A stretch of DNA of 64,000 bases from positions 2,790,001 through 2,854,000 of the forward strand of contig NZ_JAEPRJ010000001.1 of NCBI RefSeq assembly GCF_016651435.1. Direction: 5' to 3'. The notes under the pieces were generated by a model. That model saw nothing but the letters and a program-made list of their open reading frames with translations, was not told the DNA's origin and did no database searches. This DNA is from Catonella massiliensis (GTDB taxonomy: Bacteria; Bacillota; Clostridia; Lachnospirales; Lachnospiraceae). Both the position numbers and the translations under genes were made by a program. Of the stretch, positions 17,112-25,334 are shown piece by piece; within the stretch, counting starts at the first letter, position 1; each line of letters opens with the position of its first letter.

Positions 17112-17930
17112 TACAACACTCTTATTTACAAACTCATTAATCAATTCATTTACTATCTGAGGTTTGTCTGTATTGGAATTATGACCTGCATTATCAATCC
17201 ATTCAACACTCTTTCCTGTATTTTTCTCAAATGATTTTAAATATCTAACACAAGATCCTGCACGATCTTCTTTTCCACATATTATAATATAAGGACATTT
17301 TATATCATATGCTAAATTCTTTTCTACTGCACTTGCTAAAATTTTATAGCCATGTCCGGCAAGACGAGAGTACCTTTTTTTATTTCCATCATAAACCATC
17401 ATCATATCAAACATTAACTTTCTTCCATATTCAGTAGTTGATACACCTTTTGCACCTTCCTTTAATAGTTTTTTCCAAGGATAAATCCTATAAATTGGCT
17501 CCACAATTTTTAGCAACCATAACTCTATTGCAGTATAATACTTCCTTTGAAGCGAGGGCGAATCAATTGTAACAAGACCCTTTAGCTTTTCAGGAAATAA
17601 TTCTGCGTAAACCTGTCCTAAATATCCACCCATTGATTGACCAATTAATATAGGCATATCAATACATTCCTTTATCAATATTTCATTCAGCCATTTTGCT
17701 TCATCAAACAAATCAAAATCGAGTTTAAAAGGATATGATGATGCATGTCCTGGTGCATCCCAAACCAATACTCTAAACTTATCCTCAAAATATTCTATCT
17801 GTTTATCAAACAATCGATGATCAGCAGTGAGTCCAGGCAAAAATATAAGAGTAATTTCTAATTGTTTATTAGGGTTATTTACCCAATAATGAATTACTCC
17901 TAACGAAGTTTCTAGCTTTTTTTCCAGCAT
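17109..17930 (-). CDS. Alpha/beta hydrolase
   Basis: 273 aa with the alpha/beta-hydrolase fold: oxyanion region LIFLPGLTADHRLFDKQIEY, nucleophile elbow PILIGQSMGGYLGQ (Ser in GQSMGG), a likely catalytic Asp in IIICGKEDRAGS, and His in WIDNAGHNSNTDKP. Probably a cytoplasmic esterase or lipase-like enzyme; substrate unknown. I take the ATG at 17930 (GGAGG 8 nt upstream). The TAA stop is the first three bases of the right end of structured repeat B. Confidence 0.85.
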   Translation of the reverse strand: MLEKKLETSLGVIHYWVNNPNKQLEITLIFLPGLTADHRLFDKQIEYFEDKFRVLVWDAPGHASSYPFKLDFDLFDEAKWLNEILIKECIDMPILIGQSMGGYLGQVYAELFPEKLKGLVTIDSPSLQRKYYTAIELWLLKIVEPIYRIYPWKKLLKEGAKGVSTTEYGRKLMFDMMMVYDGNKKRYSRLAGHGYKILASAVEKNLAYDIKCPYIIICGKEDRAGSCVRYLKSFEKNTGKSVEWIDNAGHNSNTDKPQIVNELINEFVNKSVV

Positions 17931-17964
17931 ACTCATACCCTCCCTTACATCTTTTAAACATAAA

Positions 17965-18777
17965 TTACATTTCCTCTATAACAGCTATCCTTTGTAATAT
18001 CTCCTTTGCCAGTTCCTTAGCCTTTATAAAATTATCTTTACTAAGTATCATCAATACATAGCTGTCACTACCCACATCCATTGCAGATAAAACATAGTCA
18101 GTCCATTGAGTGTTAATTATTTTGCCCCACCTTGGAATATCTTCATCGCTATCCAATATTTCTTCGTTTACTTCAAGCTCTAGTCCTGTACTTAGTTTAT
18201 TTACAGCAATCATAAAATCATCTTTTCTTATTTTCCAGTCAAGTTCAATTGCTCTACCCTTTTTCAATAACTCTTCATAAAGTTCAAGCCAGGCATCTTC
18301 CATGTCTTCTTCATTCTCAGGCTTTACTTTCTTAAGAAATTGCTTTGTATGTTTAGTATTTCCTAATAATAGTTCTGTTAATTCAACAAATGCTTTATGC
18401 ATCTTTTCATTCTCATCGTCCACAACTTCTACATAGCTTTTTTCATCAGGAAGAGTCTCTTTTTGCATAAAAGTTCTCATTATTTTTATCGCATCTTCAT
18501 AGCCTAAGTCATATATACAGTATTTTTTACCGTTTATTTCAAGGTATAAATTCACATAATCTTTATTTTTTGCTACAACTGCCTTCATTGAGGTGCAGCC
18601 TTTTATCGCATGAGGCGGACGTATCTCTGTATAGTAAATATATCCATCCTTCATAGCTTTTAGTGTATTATTAATACCATCAATATGAAACTCTTTATGA
18701 TTAGAATTTGGATTTTTAATCCACCATTCTACATATGTCCCAAGCAATTTTCTTTGAATCCAATTATAAATACTCAT
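17965..18777 (-). CDS. Hypothetical protein, intact copy of a duplicated family
   Basis: 270-aa soluble protein starting MSIYNWIQRKLLGTYVEWWI, with a beta-rich N-terminal part (YYTEIRPPHAIKGCTSMKAV) and an acidic helical C-terminal part. Family not recognised. Nearly identical at protein level to the gene at 20990-21802, which has a stop at codon 19, so this is the working copy. The start has GGGAGG 5 nt upstream. It belongs to a cassette with the 130-aa and 193-aa families; the setting suggests immunity-type genes. Confidence 0.65.
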   Translation of the reverse strand: MSIYNWIQRKLLGTYVEWWIKNPNSNHKEFHIDGINNTLKAMKDGYIYYTEIRPPHAIKGCTSMKAVVAKNKDYVNLYLEINGKKYCIYDLGYEDAIKIMRTFMQKETLPDEKSYVEVVDDENEKMHKAFVELTELLLGNTKHTKQFLKKVKPENEEDMEDAWLELYEELLKKGRAIELDWKIRKDDFMIAVNKLSTGLELEVNEEILDSDEDIPRWGKIINTQWTDYVLSAMDVGSDSYVLMILSKDNFIKAKELAKEILQRIAVIEEM

Positions 18778-18794
18778 AACAACCTCCCCAAAAA

Positions 18795-18810
18795 TGTTTC
18801 ACGTGAAACA
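18795..18810. promoter_or_regulatory. parS site (ParB/Spo0J binding)
   Basis: Perfect 16-bp palindrome TGTTTCACGTGAAACA, within one base of the Bacillus subtilis parS consensus TGTTNCACGTGAAACA. Located between the 270-aa gene start and a zinc-ribbon gene remnant, about 21.5 kb from dnaA. Confidence 0.9.
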
Positions 18811-18820
18811 TTTATATTTT

Positions 18821-18930
18821 AAATTTCTTTTATTTCACTATAATGCCTACAATTGTAAATATAGTTTTTACATAAGTAAGCTTTTCTGAGTTTTGTCTAT
18901 CGATAATTTTATCAATAGCAATTGTATTTG
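18821..18930 (-). pseudogene. Remnant of the zinc-ribbon membrane protein gene
   Basis: The DNA is clearly related to the 3' end of the gene at 25335-25589: ATGCCTACAATTGTAAATAT here against ATGACTACAGTGATAAATAT there, continuing through the next ~60 bases. Stops and gaps destroy the frame. It lies between two parS sites 128 bp apart. Confidence 0.6.
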
Positions 18931-18938
18931 AATTAAAA

Positions 18939-18954
18939 TGTTTCACGTGAAACA
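18939..18954. promoter_or_regulatory. parS site (ParB/Spo0J binding)
   Basis: Perfect palindrome TGTTTCACGTGAAACA with symmetric flanks (AAAA/TTTT). Second site of the pair around the zinc-ribbon remnant, downstream of the 130-aa gene. Confidence 0.9.
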
Positions 18955-19022
18955 TTTTATAGTTCTTATGATACTAAAATAAGCCAGACTAAAGCTATAC
19001 TCTCCCCTCTATCAAATATAGC

Positions 19023-19415
19023 TTAACCAAAAGTTTCTTCTAGCCATTTCTTTATATCATTAATTGTCTTATCGCAGGATAAATTAAGCTGTGAACAATC
19101 CGTCTCATAAAGCAATATCACTTTCTTATCTTCATCAAAATATCTTCTAAGCCAAGCTATGAATCTTGCAAACTCGTATAACTCGTCATCAGAATTAAAG
19201 TATTCTATTGCAAATGTACAGCGATTTCTATCCATTCTCAATTCAAATTGATATGATTCTGAATAGTTCTCCCAGCAAATGTCAAAAGTTCTGGCAGTAT
19301 TACTTACTTCAATATTAGTGCCGGGATATTTTGCATCAATATCTTCATTAAATTTCTTAAGATCAAATTTGTAATTCTGTTCTTCATTCAAGTGAACATA
19401 CAGTGTTACAGCCAT
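19023..19415 (-). CDS. Hypothetical protein, copy 1 of a duplicated family (130 aa)
   Basis: 130 aa starting MAVTLYVHLNEEQNYKFDLK and ending WLEETFG; alternating beta and alpha, acidic. Not recognised. About 90% identical to the protein at 22289-22681. I place the start at 19415, where both copies begin with MAVTLYV behind a GGGGG site; the frame continues upstream only into the neighbouring broken gene. The codon differences between copies are mostly conservative, so both may be functional. Confidence 0.65.
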   Translation of the reverse strand: MAVTLYVHLNEEQNYKFDLKKFNEDIDAKYPGTNIEVSNTARTFDICWENYSESYQFELRMDRNRCTFAIEYFNSDDELYEFARFIAWLRRYFDEDKKVILLYETDCSQLNLSCDKTINDIKKWLEETFG

Positions 19416-19420
19416 TTTAT

Positions 19421-19653
19421 CTATACCCCCTGTATTAGCTTTGACAATTCTAATTCTGACAAATTGGAACAAGTATATAATTGCCTAAGTAAATCATTAT
19501 CAAATTCAATATCATAGTAGTCTGTAGCAAACTCCTTTCATCTTCCAGCTCAGTTAAAGCATTGTCTAAAACAAACAAGGCTTCTAGGCTTGAATGCATA
19601 TTATCCCAGTCCATATACTTTTCCTGCTTTGACATAGATTTTTCTTTTAACAT
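19421..19653 (-). pseudogene. Deleted copy of the 193-aa cassette gene
   Basis: The first ~33 codons (SKQEKYMDWDNMHSSLEALF and after) match the intact gene at 22696-23277. The sequence then jumps into a different frame that reads KEFATDYYDIEFDNDLLRQL and matches the last ~35 codons of that gene. The middle of ~110 codons is missing and the frame is shifted at the junction. The nominal 67-codon frame across the junction is therefore not a real protein. Confidence 0.85.
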
Positions 19654-19706
19654 ATATTTCCCTCTATTTTTTGATTTGCCTTATTGCATTGACTTAGACT
19701 CTTATT

Positions 19707-20135
19707 TTATTTTTTTGACTTGTAAAATTCCAAGTATTTTGGATCGTCATATTCGAAGTATCTATACTTAACCCCTTTTTGTTTGACAAGATTATTCCAT
19801 ATTTGAAAAGCTTCATCCATATTTCCGGCTTCAAATTCATATTTTGCTTTCATATGATCAATTTCAAAATCAAACAAATGTAAAGTGTCATTATTCTCTG
19901 TCATTCTATCTAACCAAAGTTTAGCAAAATTCAGATTGTTATTTTGAAGCGCACGTCCAAAAAACATCTTAGCATAGTTGTAGCCCTGATTCCACTTTGC
20001 TCCTGATTCCGGAAATGCCTTCCACCCTTGTTCAGCTAAATCAAAACCTTCTTCTAATTCGTTAGCATTTAGCTTATTTATAGCCTCCTTACCATAATTT
20101 ATAATGGCTTCATATCTTTCATCGTCTAGCAGCAT
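19707..20135 (-). CDS. TPR-like hypothetical protein
   Basis: 142-aa all-helical protein. Pairs of helices such as LEEGFDLAEQGWKAFPESGA, then YAKMFFGRALQNNNLNFAKL and KYEFEAGNMDEAFQIWNNLV, have the A/G/F spacing of tetratricopeptide-like repeats. No closer family recognised. The start has CAGGAGG about 9 nt upstream. It is the first gene after structured repeat C, ahead of the duplicated cassette copy at 19653-17965. Confidence 0.6.
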   Translation of the reverse strand: MLLDDERYEAIINYGKEAINKLNANELEEGFDLAEQGWKAFPESGAKWNQGYNYAKMFFGRALQNNNLNFAKLWLDRMTENNDTLHLFDFEIDHMKAKYEFEAGNMDEAFQIWNNLVKQKGVKYRYFEYDDPKYLEFYKSKK

Positions 20136-20199
20136 ACTTCTTATACCTCCTGATAGTTAAGTAAATTTCTCACTCATAATTATATACCAAGCACCAAAC

Positions 20200-20760
20200 A
20201 AATTCTAATTTGTCGAGTTATATAATCTAAACTAAGTGGCGCTACGAATGATAACATTTCAGACTCGCTCCGGCATCCGCTTCGCTACGCCTAATGCGCT
20301 CGCTTAGAATTTATCATTCGTAGCTGATACCTTAAATTTATGCAAATAACAACCCGAATACCAAATTAAAGACAGCCACCCCCACCTGCCCCCATGCGGC
20401 TGATATGTTTGTTTGTGCCGCCTTATCAATCAAACAGCCTGAGCTGATAATATCGCATATTTCACCAATTGTTTACAGCTCTTATATAAATAGGACTATT
20501 CACTTAGATTTCAGTTCAACAGCCGGAACTAATAATGCCTAAGCGAGCGCATTAGGTTTTTCGTCAACAGAACTATTCTAAAACAGCTTCGTTCAGAAAA
20601 ACCGGAGCGAGTCTGGACATTTATTAGTGAAGGCGTCACTTTATTGGCTAATCGAAATATTATGCACTTATATTTTTAGCAATTGCTTAGCTGGTATGCT
20701 ATCCGCGAAGGCGTGACTTAGTAAGTCAAACAACACATCAGCCCTACAACTTAGAATTTG
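20200..20760. repeat. Structured MITE-like repeat, copy C
   Basis: About 561 bp between AAATTCTAATTTGTCGAG and CCCTACAACTTAGAATTTG. Module alpha is at 20245-20320 and module gamma at 20523-20635. It is longer than copy B because an AT-rich insertion of about 85 bp sits before gamma and another stretch follows it, so the modules can be separated without losing their internal pairing. The space from 20136 to 20989 holds only this repeat, one parS site and AT-rich DNA. Confidence 0.85.
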
Positions 20761-20844
20761 TCATTAAAATAAAATCTAACTTGAATCACAGTCAATCATT
20801 TATTTTGCATCAGAAATCAATTACATTTAATATTAATACTAAAA

Positions 20845-20860
20845 TGTTTCACGTGAAACA
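20845..20860. promoter_or_regulatory. parS site (ParB/Spo0J binding)
   Basis: Perfect palindrome TGTTTCACGTGAAACA, 85 bp beyond the right end of structured repeat C and downstream of the broken 270-aa gene copy. Confidence 0.9.
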
Positions 20861-20989
20861 TTTAAATATCAAATATACTACCACATCATAAAACATCTTA
20901 TCACAAATTACAAGCAGTTTAATTTCTTACCTTTGTTTTCTTTAAGCCATCAAATAACCCATTCTCGCCTATCTTGCTGTTCTTCATTT

Positions 20990-21802
20990 TTACGTTTCTT
21001 CAACAACTGCTATCCTATTTAATATCTCTCTTGCCAGCTCCTTAGCCTTTATAAAATCTTCTTTAGTAAGTATCATCAATACATAGCTGTCACTCCCCAC
21101 ATCCATATCTGATAAAACATAATCCTTCCAGATTGAATTGATGATTTTGCCCCATCTGGGAACATCTTCCTCACTATCCAATATCTCACCATCTATCTCA
21201 AGTTCAATACCTTTACTTAGTTTTTTAATTGCGTTCATAAAATCATCTTTTCTTACTTTCCAGTCAAGTTCTATTGCTATACCTTTTCGCAACAACTCTT
21301 CATAAAGTTCAAGCCAGGCATCTTCCATGTCTTCTTCATTCTCAGGCTTTACTTTCTTAAGAAATTGCTTTGTATGTTTAGTATTTCCTAATAATAGTTC
21401 TGTTAATTCAACAAATGCTTTCTGCATCTTTTCATTCTCATCGTCCACAACTTCTACATAGCTTTTTTCATCAGGAAGAGTCTCTTTTTGCATAAAAGTT
21501 CTCATTATTTTTATCGCATCTTCATATCCTAAGTCATATATACAGTATTTTTTACCGTTTATTTCAAGGTATAAATTCACATAATCTTTATTTTTTGCTA
21601 CAACTGCCTTCATTGAGGTGCAGCCTTTTATCGCATAAGGCGGACGTATCTCTGTATAGTAAATATATCCATCCTTCATAGCTTTTAGTGTGTTATTAAT
21701 ACCATCAATATGAAACTCTTTATGATTAGAATTTGGATTTTTAATCTACCATTCTACATATGTCCCAAGCAATTTTCTTTGAAGCCAATTATAAATGCTC
21801 AT
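20990..21802 (-). pseudogene. Second copy of the 270-aa gene, nonsense mutation at codon 19
   Basis: Same length and sequence as the gene at 17965-18777, including the MSIYNW start at 21802. Codon 19, the second Trp of VEWW in the intact copy, reads TAG here (21746-21748). The remaining frame is open and could restart at an internal ATG (21679), giving a 229-aa product without its N-terminal ~41 residues and without a good ribosome binding site. Either a recent pseudogene or a shortened protein. Confidence 0.8.
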
Positions 21803-21819
21803 ACTAACCTCATTTCCAA

Positions 21820-21835
21820 TGTTTCACGTGAAACA
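21820..21835. promoter_or_regulatory. parS site (ParB/Spo0J binding)
   Basis: Perfect palindrome TGTTTCACGTGAAACA, 18 bp upstream of the ATG of the broken 270-aa copy. Its position relative to that gene is the same as at 18795-18810, so the site was duplicated with the cassette. Confidence 0.9.
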
Positions 21836-21840
21836 TTTTT

Positions 21841-22140
21841 ATTATTCAACCTCTATTATTTCACCAAAATATCTACAAATGTATATAAGCTTCTAGCATA
21901 CAAAAGTCTTTTCAGCTTTTCACAGCTCTAAAATATAGATAGCTTAAATGCTATATATCTATCCATATAACTAATGTTGAGCTTACTTGGTTAAAATAAA
22001 TAATGTTTTTAAAGTCAAAAATCAAGTTAATAGCAAACAGCATTATACAAACACTTACAATACGAAGTTTCCCTGTTTTGTCATTCAACTTACTTATTGT
22101 TCGTTAAACATATTATACAGTAGTCCCATATATTTTTGAA
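21841..22140 (-). pseudogene. Longer remnant of the zinc-ribbon membrane protein gene
   Basis: The bases around 21850 (CCTCTATTATTTCACC, then TACAAATGTATATAAGC) and around 22035 (AATAGCAAACAGCATTATAC) align with the 3' and 5' parts of the gene at 25335-25589 (CTCTATGATTTCACC; AATAGCAAAAGCAAAC...TATTATAC). The frame is broken throughout. It lies between two parS sites like the shorter remnant at 18821-18930. Confidence 0.55.
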
Positions 22141-22229
22141 GTCGAATATTGTCTTAAGTTTATTTTATTATAAGATACCCTCTTTTTTTATCTATAAAGA
22201 AATCTTTGCAAATGTCTATGAAATTAAAA

Positions 22230-22245
22230 TGTTTCACGTGAAACA
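22230..22245. promoter_or_regulatory. parS site (ParB/Spo0J binding)
   Basis: Perfect palindrome TGTTTCACGTGAAACA with flanking AAAA/TTTT, 44 bp downstream of the 130-aa gene stop; counterpart of the site at 18939-18954. Confidence 0.9.
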
Positions 22246-22288
22246 TTTTATTGTTCTAATTATTCTATCCTTACTATCACATAAGAAA

Positions 22289-22681
22289 TTAACCAAAAGT
22301 TTCTTCAAGCCATATCCTTATATCATCAATTGTCCTATCACAAGATAAATCCAACTGAGTGCAATCTGTCTCATATAGCAATATCACATTCTTATCTTCA
22401 TCAAAATAAGTTCTAAGCCAAGCTATGAATCTTGCAAACTCGTATAAATCTTTATCAGAATTAAAATACTCGATTGCAAATGTACAGCGATTTCTATCCA
22501 TTCTGAGTTCAAATTGATATGGTTCTGAATAGTTCTCCCAGCAAATGTCATAAGTTCTGGCAGTATTACTTACTTCAATATTAGTGCCGGGATATTTTGC
22601 ATCAATATCTTCATTAAATTTCTTAAGATCAAATTTGTAATTTTGTTCTTCATTCAAGTGAACATACAGTGTTACAGCCAT
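22289..22681 (-). CDS. Hypothetical protein, copy 2 of a duplicated family (130 aa)
   Basis: 130 aa, MAVTLYVHLNEEQNYKFDLK to WLEETFG, differing from the copy at 19023-19415 at roughly a dozen positions (for example ENYSEPYQFEL against ENYSESYQFEL). It lies 14 nt downstream of the intact 193-aa gene, with a GGGGG site before the ATG. This is the only one of the three cassette families kept in both copies. Confidence 0.65.
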   Translation of the reverse strand: MAVTLYVHLNEEQNYKFDLKKFNEDIDAKYPGTNIEVSNTARTYDICWENYSEPYQFELRMDRNRCTFAIEYFNSDKDLYEFARFIAWLRTYFDEDKNVILLYETDCTQLDLSCDRTIDDIRIWLEETFG

Positions 22682-22695
22682 TTTATCTACACCCC

Positions 22696-23277
22696 CTATA
22701 TCAGTTTTGACAATTCTAATTCTGACAAAGCTGAATAAGTGTATAATTTTCTAAGTAAGTCATTGTCAAATACCATATCATAATAGTCTGTCGCAAACTC
22801 CTCGAATCTCTCATAAGTACCGAAAGCATATCCGAGTAACCAGCGTCCTCCATCATTTCCTTCTATCTGATTTTGATGAACTTCGCCGTCATACCAAATA
22901 AAAAAAGTAGTTTCCTGTCTCTCATCATCTGTAAACATATTTTTCATTTTCTCGTCTAAGCCATCATACATCATATCAATAATGCCCTGATTCCATTCAC
23001 CAGCAGCAAACTGATTAAGACTATTTTCATGAGCAAAGCCTTTTATTAGCACTGCAGTTTCTGTAAATAATACTGTTAACTTATCTCCTGCACCATTATC
23101 AACAATATACTTTATCATATTATCAGTCTCGTACTTCCGTATCAATCTCAAGTCATCATCTTCTGGCTCAGTTAATGCATTGTCTAAAACATATAAGGCT
23201 TCCAAATGTATTAACATATTATTCCAATCCATATATTTTCTTTGTTTTGATATATCGTTGTTTACTTTATCTAACAT
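22696..23277 (-). CDS. Hypothetical protein, intact copy of a duplicated family (193 aa)
   Basis: 193-aa acidic soluble protein with the distinctive stretch EGNDGGRWLLGYAFGTYERF followed by EEFATDYYDMVFDNDLLR. Not recognised, though this style is typical of single-domain immunity proteins. The start has GGAGG 6 nt upstream. The other copy (19421-19653) has lost its middle, so this is the only complete one. Upstream is a GNAT acetyltransferase, downstream the 130-aa gene. Confidence 0.65.
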   Translation of the reverse strand: MLDKVNNDISKQRKYMDWNNMLIHLEALYVLDNALTEPEDDDLRLIRKYETDNMIKYIVDNGAGDKLTVLFTETAVLIKGFAHENSLNQFAAGEWNQGIIDMMYDGLDEKMKNMFTDDERQETTFFIWYDGEVHQNQIEGNDGGRWLLGYAFGTYERFEEFATDYYDMVFDNDLLRKLYTYSALSELELSKLI

Positions 23278-23309
23278 AATAGTCCTCCGACTAACTACTT
23301 GGCTTTCTA

Positions 23310-23807
23310 TTATTGTATATCTCGTATGGCATATCTTACAGCTGTTAATTTCTTGCCACCAATTATCACTTCTTTATCATCATTGCAAAGTTCAAATCCA
23401 TACCTTTCATAGAACTTCCTGGCTCTGGTATTTTCTTCAAGAACATAAAGAATAACCTCTTTATATTCATGTATTCTTAATTCATTTATTACTGAATCCA
23501 TTATTTTTATTCCATAACCTTTGCCTATATATTCAGGCAACAAATAAATTGAAATTATTTCTCCAAAATCACTGCAATTATCAATTCTTGCTCTACCAAA
23601 ACTTGCAGTCCCGATATACTCACCATCTTTAATGCATACCATAGTGTACAAGCCAGGACTTCCCAATCTGTTACTCCAATGTCCTCTTGGAATTTTATCT
23701 AGAAATTCCTGTGGAATGATACCTCTATAAGCATATTTCCAACTATCCTCCATTATTTTGCTAATTTTCATTTTGTCATCAGACGAATCAATATATCTTA
23801 TTTCCAT
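23310..23807 (-). CDS. GNAT family N-acetyltransferase
   Basis: 165 aa. GNAT features: SIYLLPEYIGKGYGIKIMDS (acetyl-CoA binding loop Q/R-x-x-G-x-G/A with YIGKGYG) and VLEENTRARKFYERYGFELC near the C-terminus. Substrate unknown; small-molecule or self-detoxifying acetylation is typical. AAGGAG 5 nt upstream of the start. It precedes the duplicated cassette copy and follows the metallo-hydrolase gene. Confidence 0.85.
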   Translation of the reverse strand: MEIRYIDSSDDKMKISKIMEDSWKYAYRGIIPQEFLDKIPRGHWSNRLGSPGLYTMVCIKDGEYIGTASFGRARIDNCSDFGEIISIYLLPEYIGKGYGIKIMDSVINELRIHEYKEVILYVLEENTRARKFYERYGFELCNDDKEVIIGGKKLTAVRYAIRDIQ

Positions 23808-23835
23808 TGTTTCTCCTTATCTGAGTATCTCTTGT

Positions 23836-24423
23836 CTATCGTATATTTTTTTCATTAGCATGAGCATAGTAAATTGTTTTAGGGTTATAGCTCATTATAA
23901 GTTCCCAATCTTCCTTTAATTTGCTATTATCTTCGTATGCATCAAGATATTCAAAAGGTTCTAAGTCCCCTACAAAACAGTTACCATCGTCAAGAATCAG
24001 AGAAATACTATCAAGACTATGGCTTGTTGTACAAATAACTTCTCCATCAATTCCTATACACTTAAGAATTTCTCTGCTATTCTTTTCACTTAAAATCTTG
24101 GCCTTATCAGCATCTATTGGTTCATATTTCACCTTATTGTCCCTATTAAAAATATAATCCGAAAAATGAATATATGGATACTGTGTATCAACTAATAGTA
24201 GTTCCACACCCTGTTTCATTAACTCACTAACTAAGCCGATGTGGTCAGGATGGTAGTGAGAAGCTAATAAATATTTGATATCATTCAGTTTAATTTTATT
24301 CTTTTTTAATTCCTTATAAAATGCCTGAATTGTACCTGCATAGTCTGTATCAAAAAGTAGATAACAATTTTCTCCATTTATTAAGAAAGTATTTGTATTT
24401 CCATATCTCAATTTAATAATCAT
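23836..24423 (-). CDS. MBL-fold metallohydrolase
   Basis: 195 aa. The metal-binding motif is SHYHPDHIG (HxHxDH), with a downstream His in TTSHSLDSISL and Asp in CFVGDLEPFE, plus a last His in YYAHANEKN: a complete set for a dinuclear metallo-beta-lactamase-fold enzyme. Substrate unknown. I use the ATG at 24423 (GGGAGG 5 nt upstream). The ribosome binding site abuts the left end of structured repeat D, so the repeat occupies the promoter position. Confidence 0.85.
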   Translation of the reverse strand: MIIKLRYGNTNTFLINGENCYLLFDTDYAGTIQAFYKELKKNKIKLNDIKYLLASHYHPDHIGLVSELMKQGVELLLVDTQYPYIHFSDYIFNRDNKVKYEPIDADKAKILSEKNSREILKCIGIDGEVICTTSHSLDSISLILDDGNCFVGDLEPFEYLDAYEDNSKLKEDWELIMSYNPKTIYYAHANEKNIR

Positions 24424-24435
24424 GCTCACCTCCCG

Positions 24436-24947
24436 AATTTCTAATTTGTTGAGCTAATGTGTTTGTTTGCTACACTCAGTGACGCCTTCACTAATAAATG
24501 TCCAGACTCGCTACGGTTTTTCTGTAAGATGCTGTTGTAATCTGGCTTTGTTGACGAAAAACCTGATGCGCTCGCTTAGGCATTATTAGTTCCGGCTGTT
24601 TAATTGATGAATGATTGCAAACAAACGCATCAGCCACATGGGGGCTGGTGGGAGTGGCTGTCTTTAATTTGGTATTCTAGTTATTATTTGTATAGATTTA
24701 CGGTACCAGCTACGAATGATAAATTCTAAGCGAGCGCATTAGGCGGAGCGAAGCGGATGCCGGAGCGAGTCTGAAATGTTATCATTCGGAGCGTCACTGT
24801 GTGGTAAGATAACGGATGACAGCAAAAACTGATAATGCCTAAGCGAGCGCGTTAGGCGTAGCGAAGCGGATGCCGGAGCGAGTCTGGACATTTATCAGTT
24901 TTTGCGTCTACTTTGCAACTAATTTTAGCCCTACAAATTAGAATTTA
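24436..24947. repeat. Structured MITE-like repeat, copy D (three modules)
   Basis: About 512 bp in the opposite orientation to copies B, C and E. In order it holds gamma (24483-24596), alpha (24713-24788) and beta (24822-24905, arms GCAAAAACTGATAA/TTATCAGTTTTTGC). The right terminus AGCCCTACAAATTAGAATTT is perfect; the left has drifted. A parS site begins 9 bp beyond the right end. The gap from 24430 to 25076 contains only this repeat, parS and about 100 bp of AT-rich DNA. Confidence 0.9.
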
Positions 24948-24956
24948 TCTTATAAA

Positions 24957-24972
24957 TGTTTCACGTGAAACA
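24957..24972. promoter_or_regulatory. parS site (ParB/Spo0J binding)
   Basis: Perfect palindrome TGTTTCACGTGAAACA directly beside structured repeat D; the parS site nearest to oriC in the window, about 15.4 kb from dnaA. Confidence 0.9.
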
Positions 24973-25076
24973 TTTTCATAATCATAATAGTCTACAAACA
25001 AGTTAGATGCATAATTAAATCTATTATAAAATGCTTGTAAAAATATTATTCTTATTTTCAAAATAGATACATTGTT

Positions 25077-25298
25077 CTATTCAACATTATTATAAACTTC
25101 AATACCCAGAACTTTAATAATAATTCCTTCTTCATATTCTTTTCCCGATTCAACAGGTGCTAACCTATGAACCTTTAAAACTCTATAAACTAAAGCTTTA
25201 TACTCCACAGTACCTCCATCTTTTAATCGCAACGGAATTGGTATAAGAAGAAAAACAGCTAACAAGATGCATACAATAACCACATTTCGTTTTTTCAT
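25077..25298 (-). CDS. Small secreted or membrane-anchored protein (LKDGGTVEYKAL type)
   Basis: 73 aa. The N-terminal hydrophobic segment (VVIVCILLAVFLLIPIPLRL) is followed by LKDGGTVEYKALVYRVLKVH and a C-terminal IIKVLGIEVYNNVE. Short proteins with exactly this layout are common in Clostridia and have no assigned function; they are probably anchored outside the membrane. The start at 25298 has GGAGGGG 6 nt upstream. It follows the zinc-ribbon membrane protein by 36 nt. Confidence 0.7.
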   Translation of the reverse strand: MKKRNVVIVCILLAVFLLIPIPLRLKDGGTVEYKALVYRVLKVHRLAPVESGKEYEEGIIIKVLGIEVYNNVE

Positions 25299-25334
25299 GT
25301 TTAACCCCTCCAAAGATGAATTTCTACATTTCTT

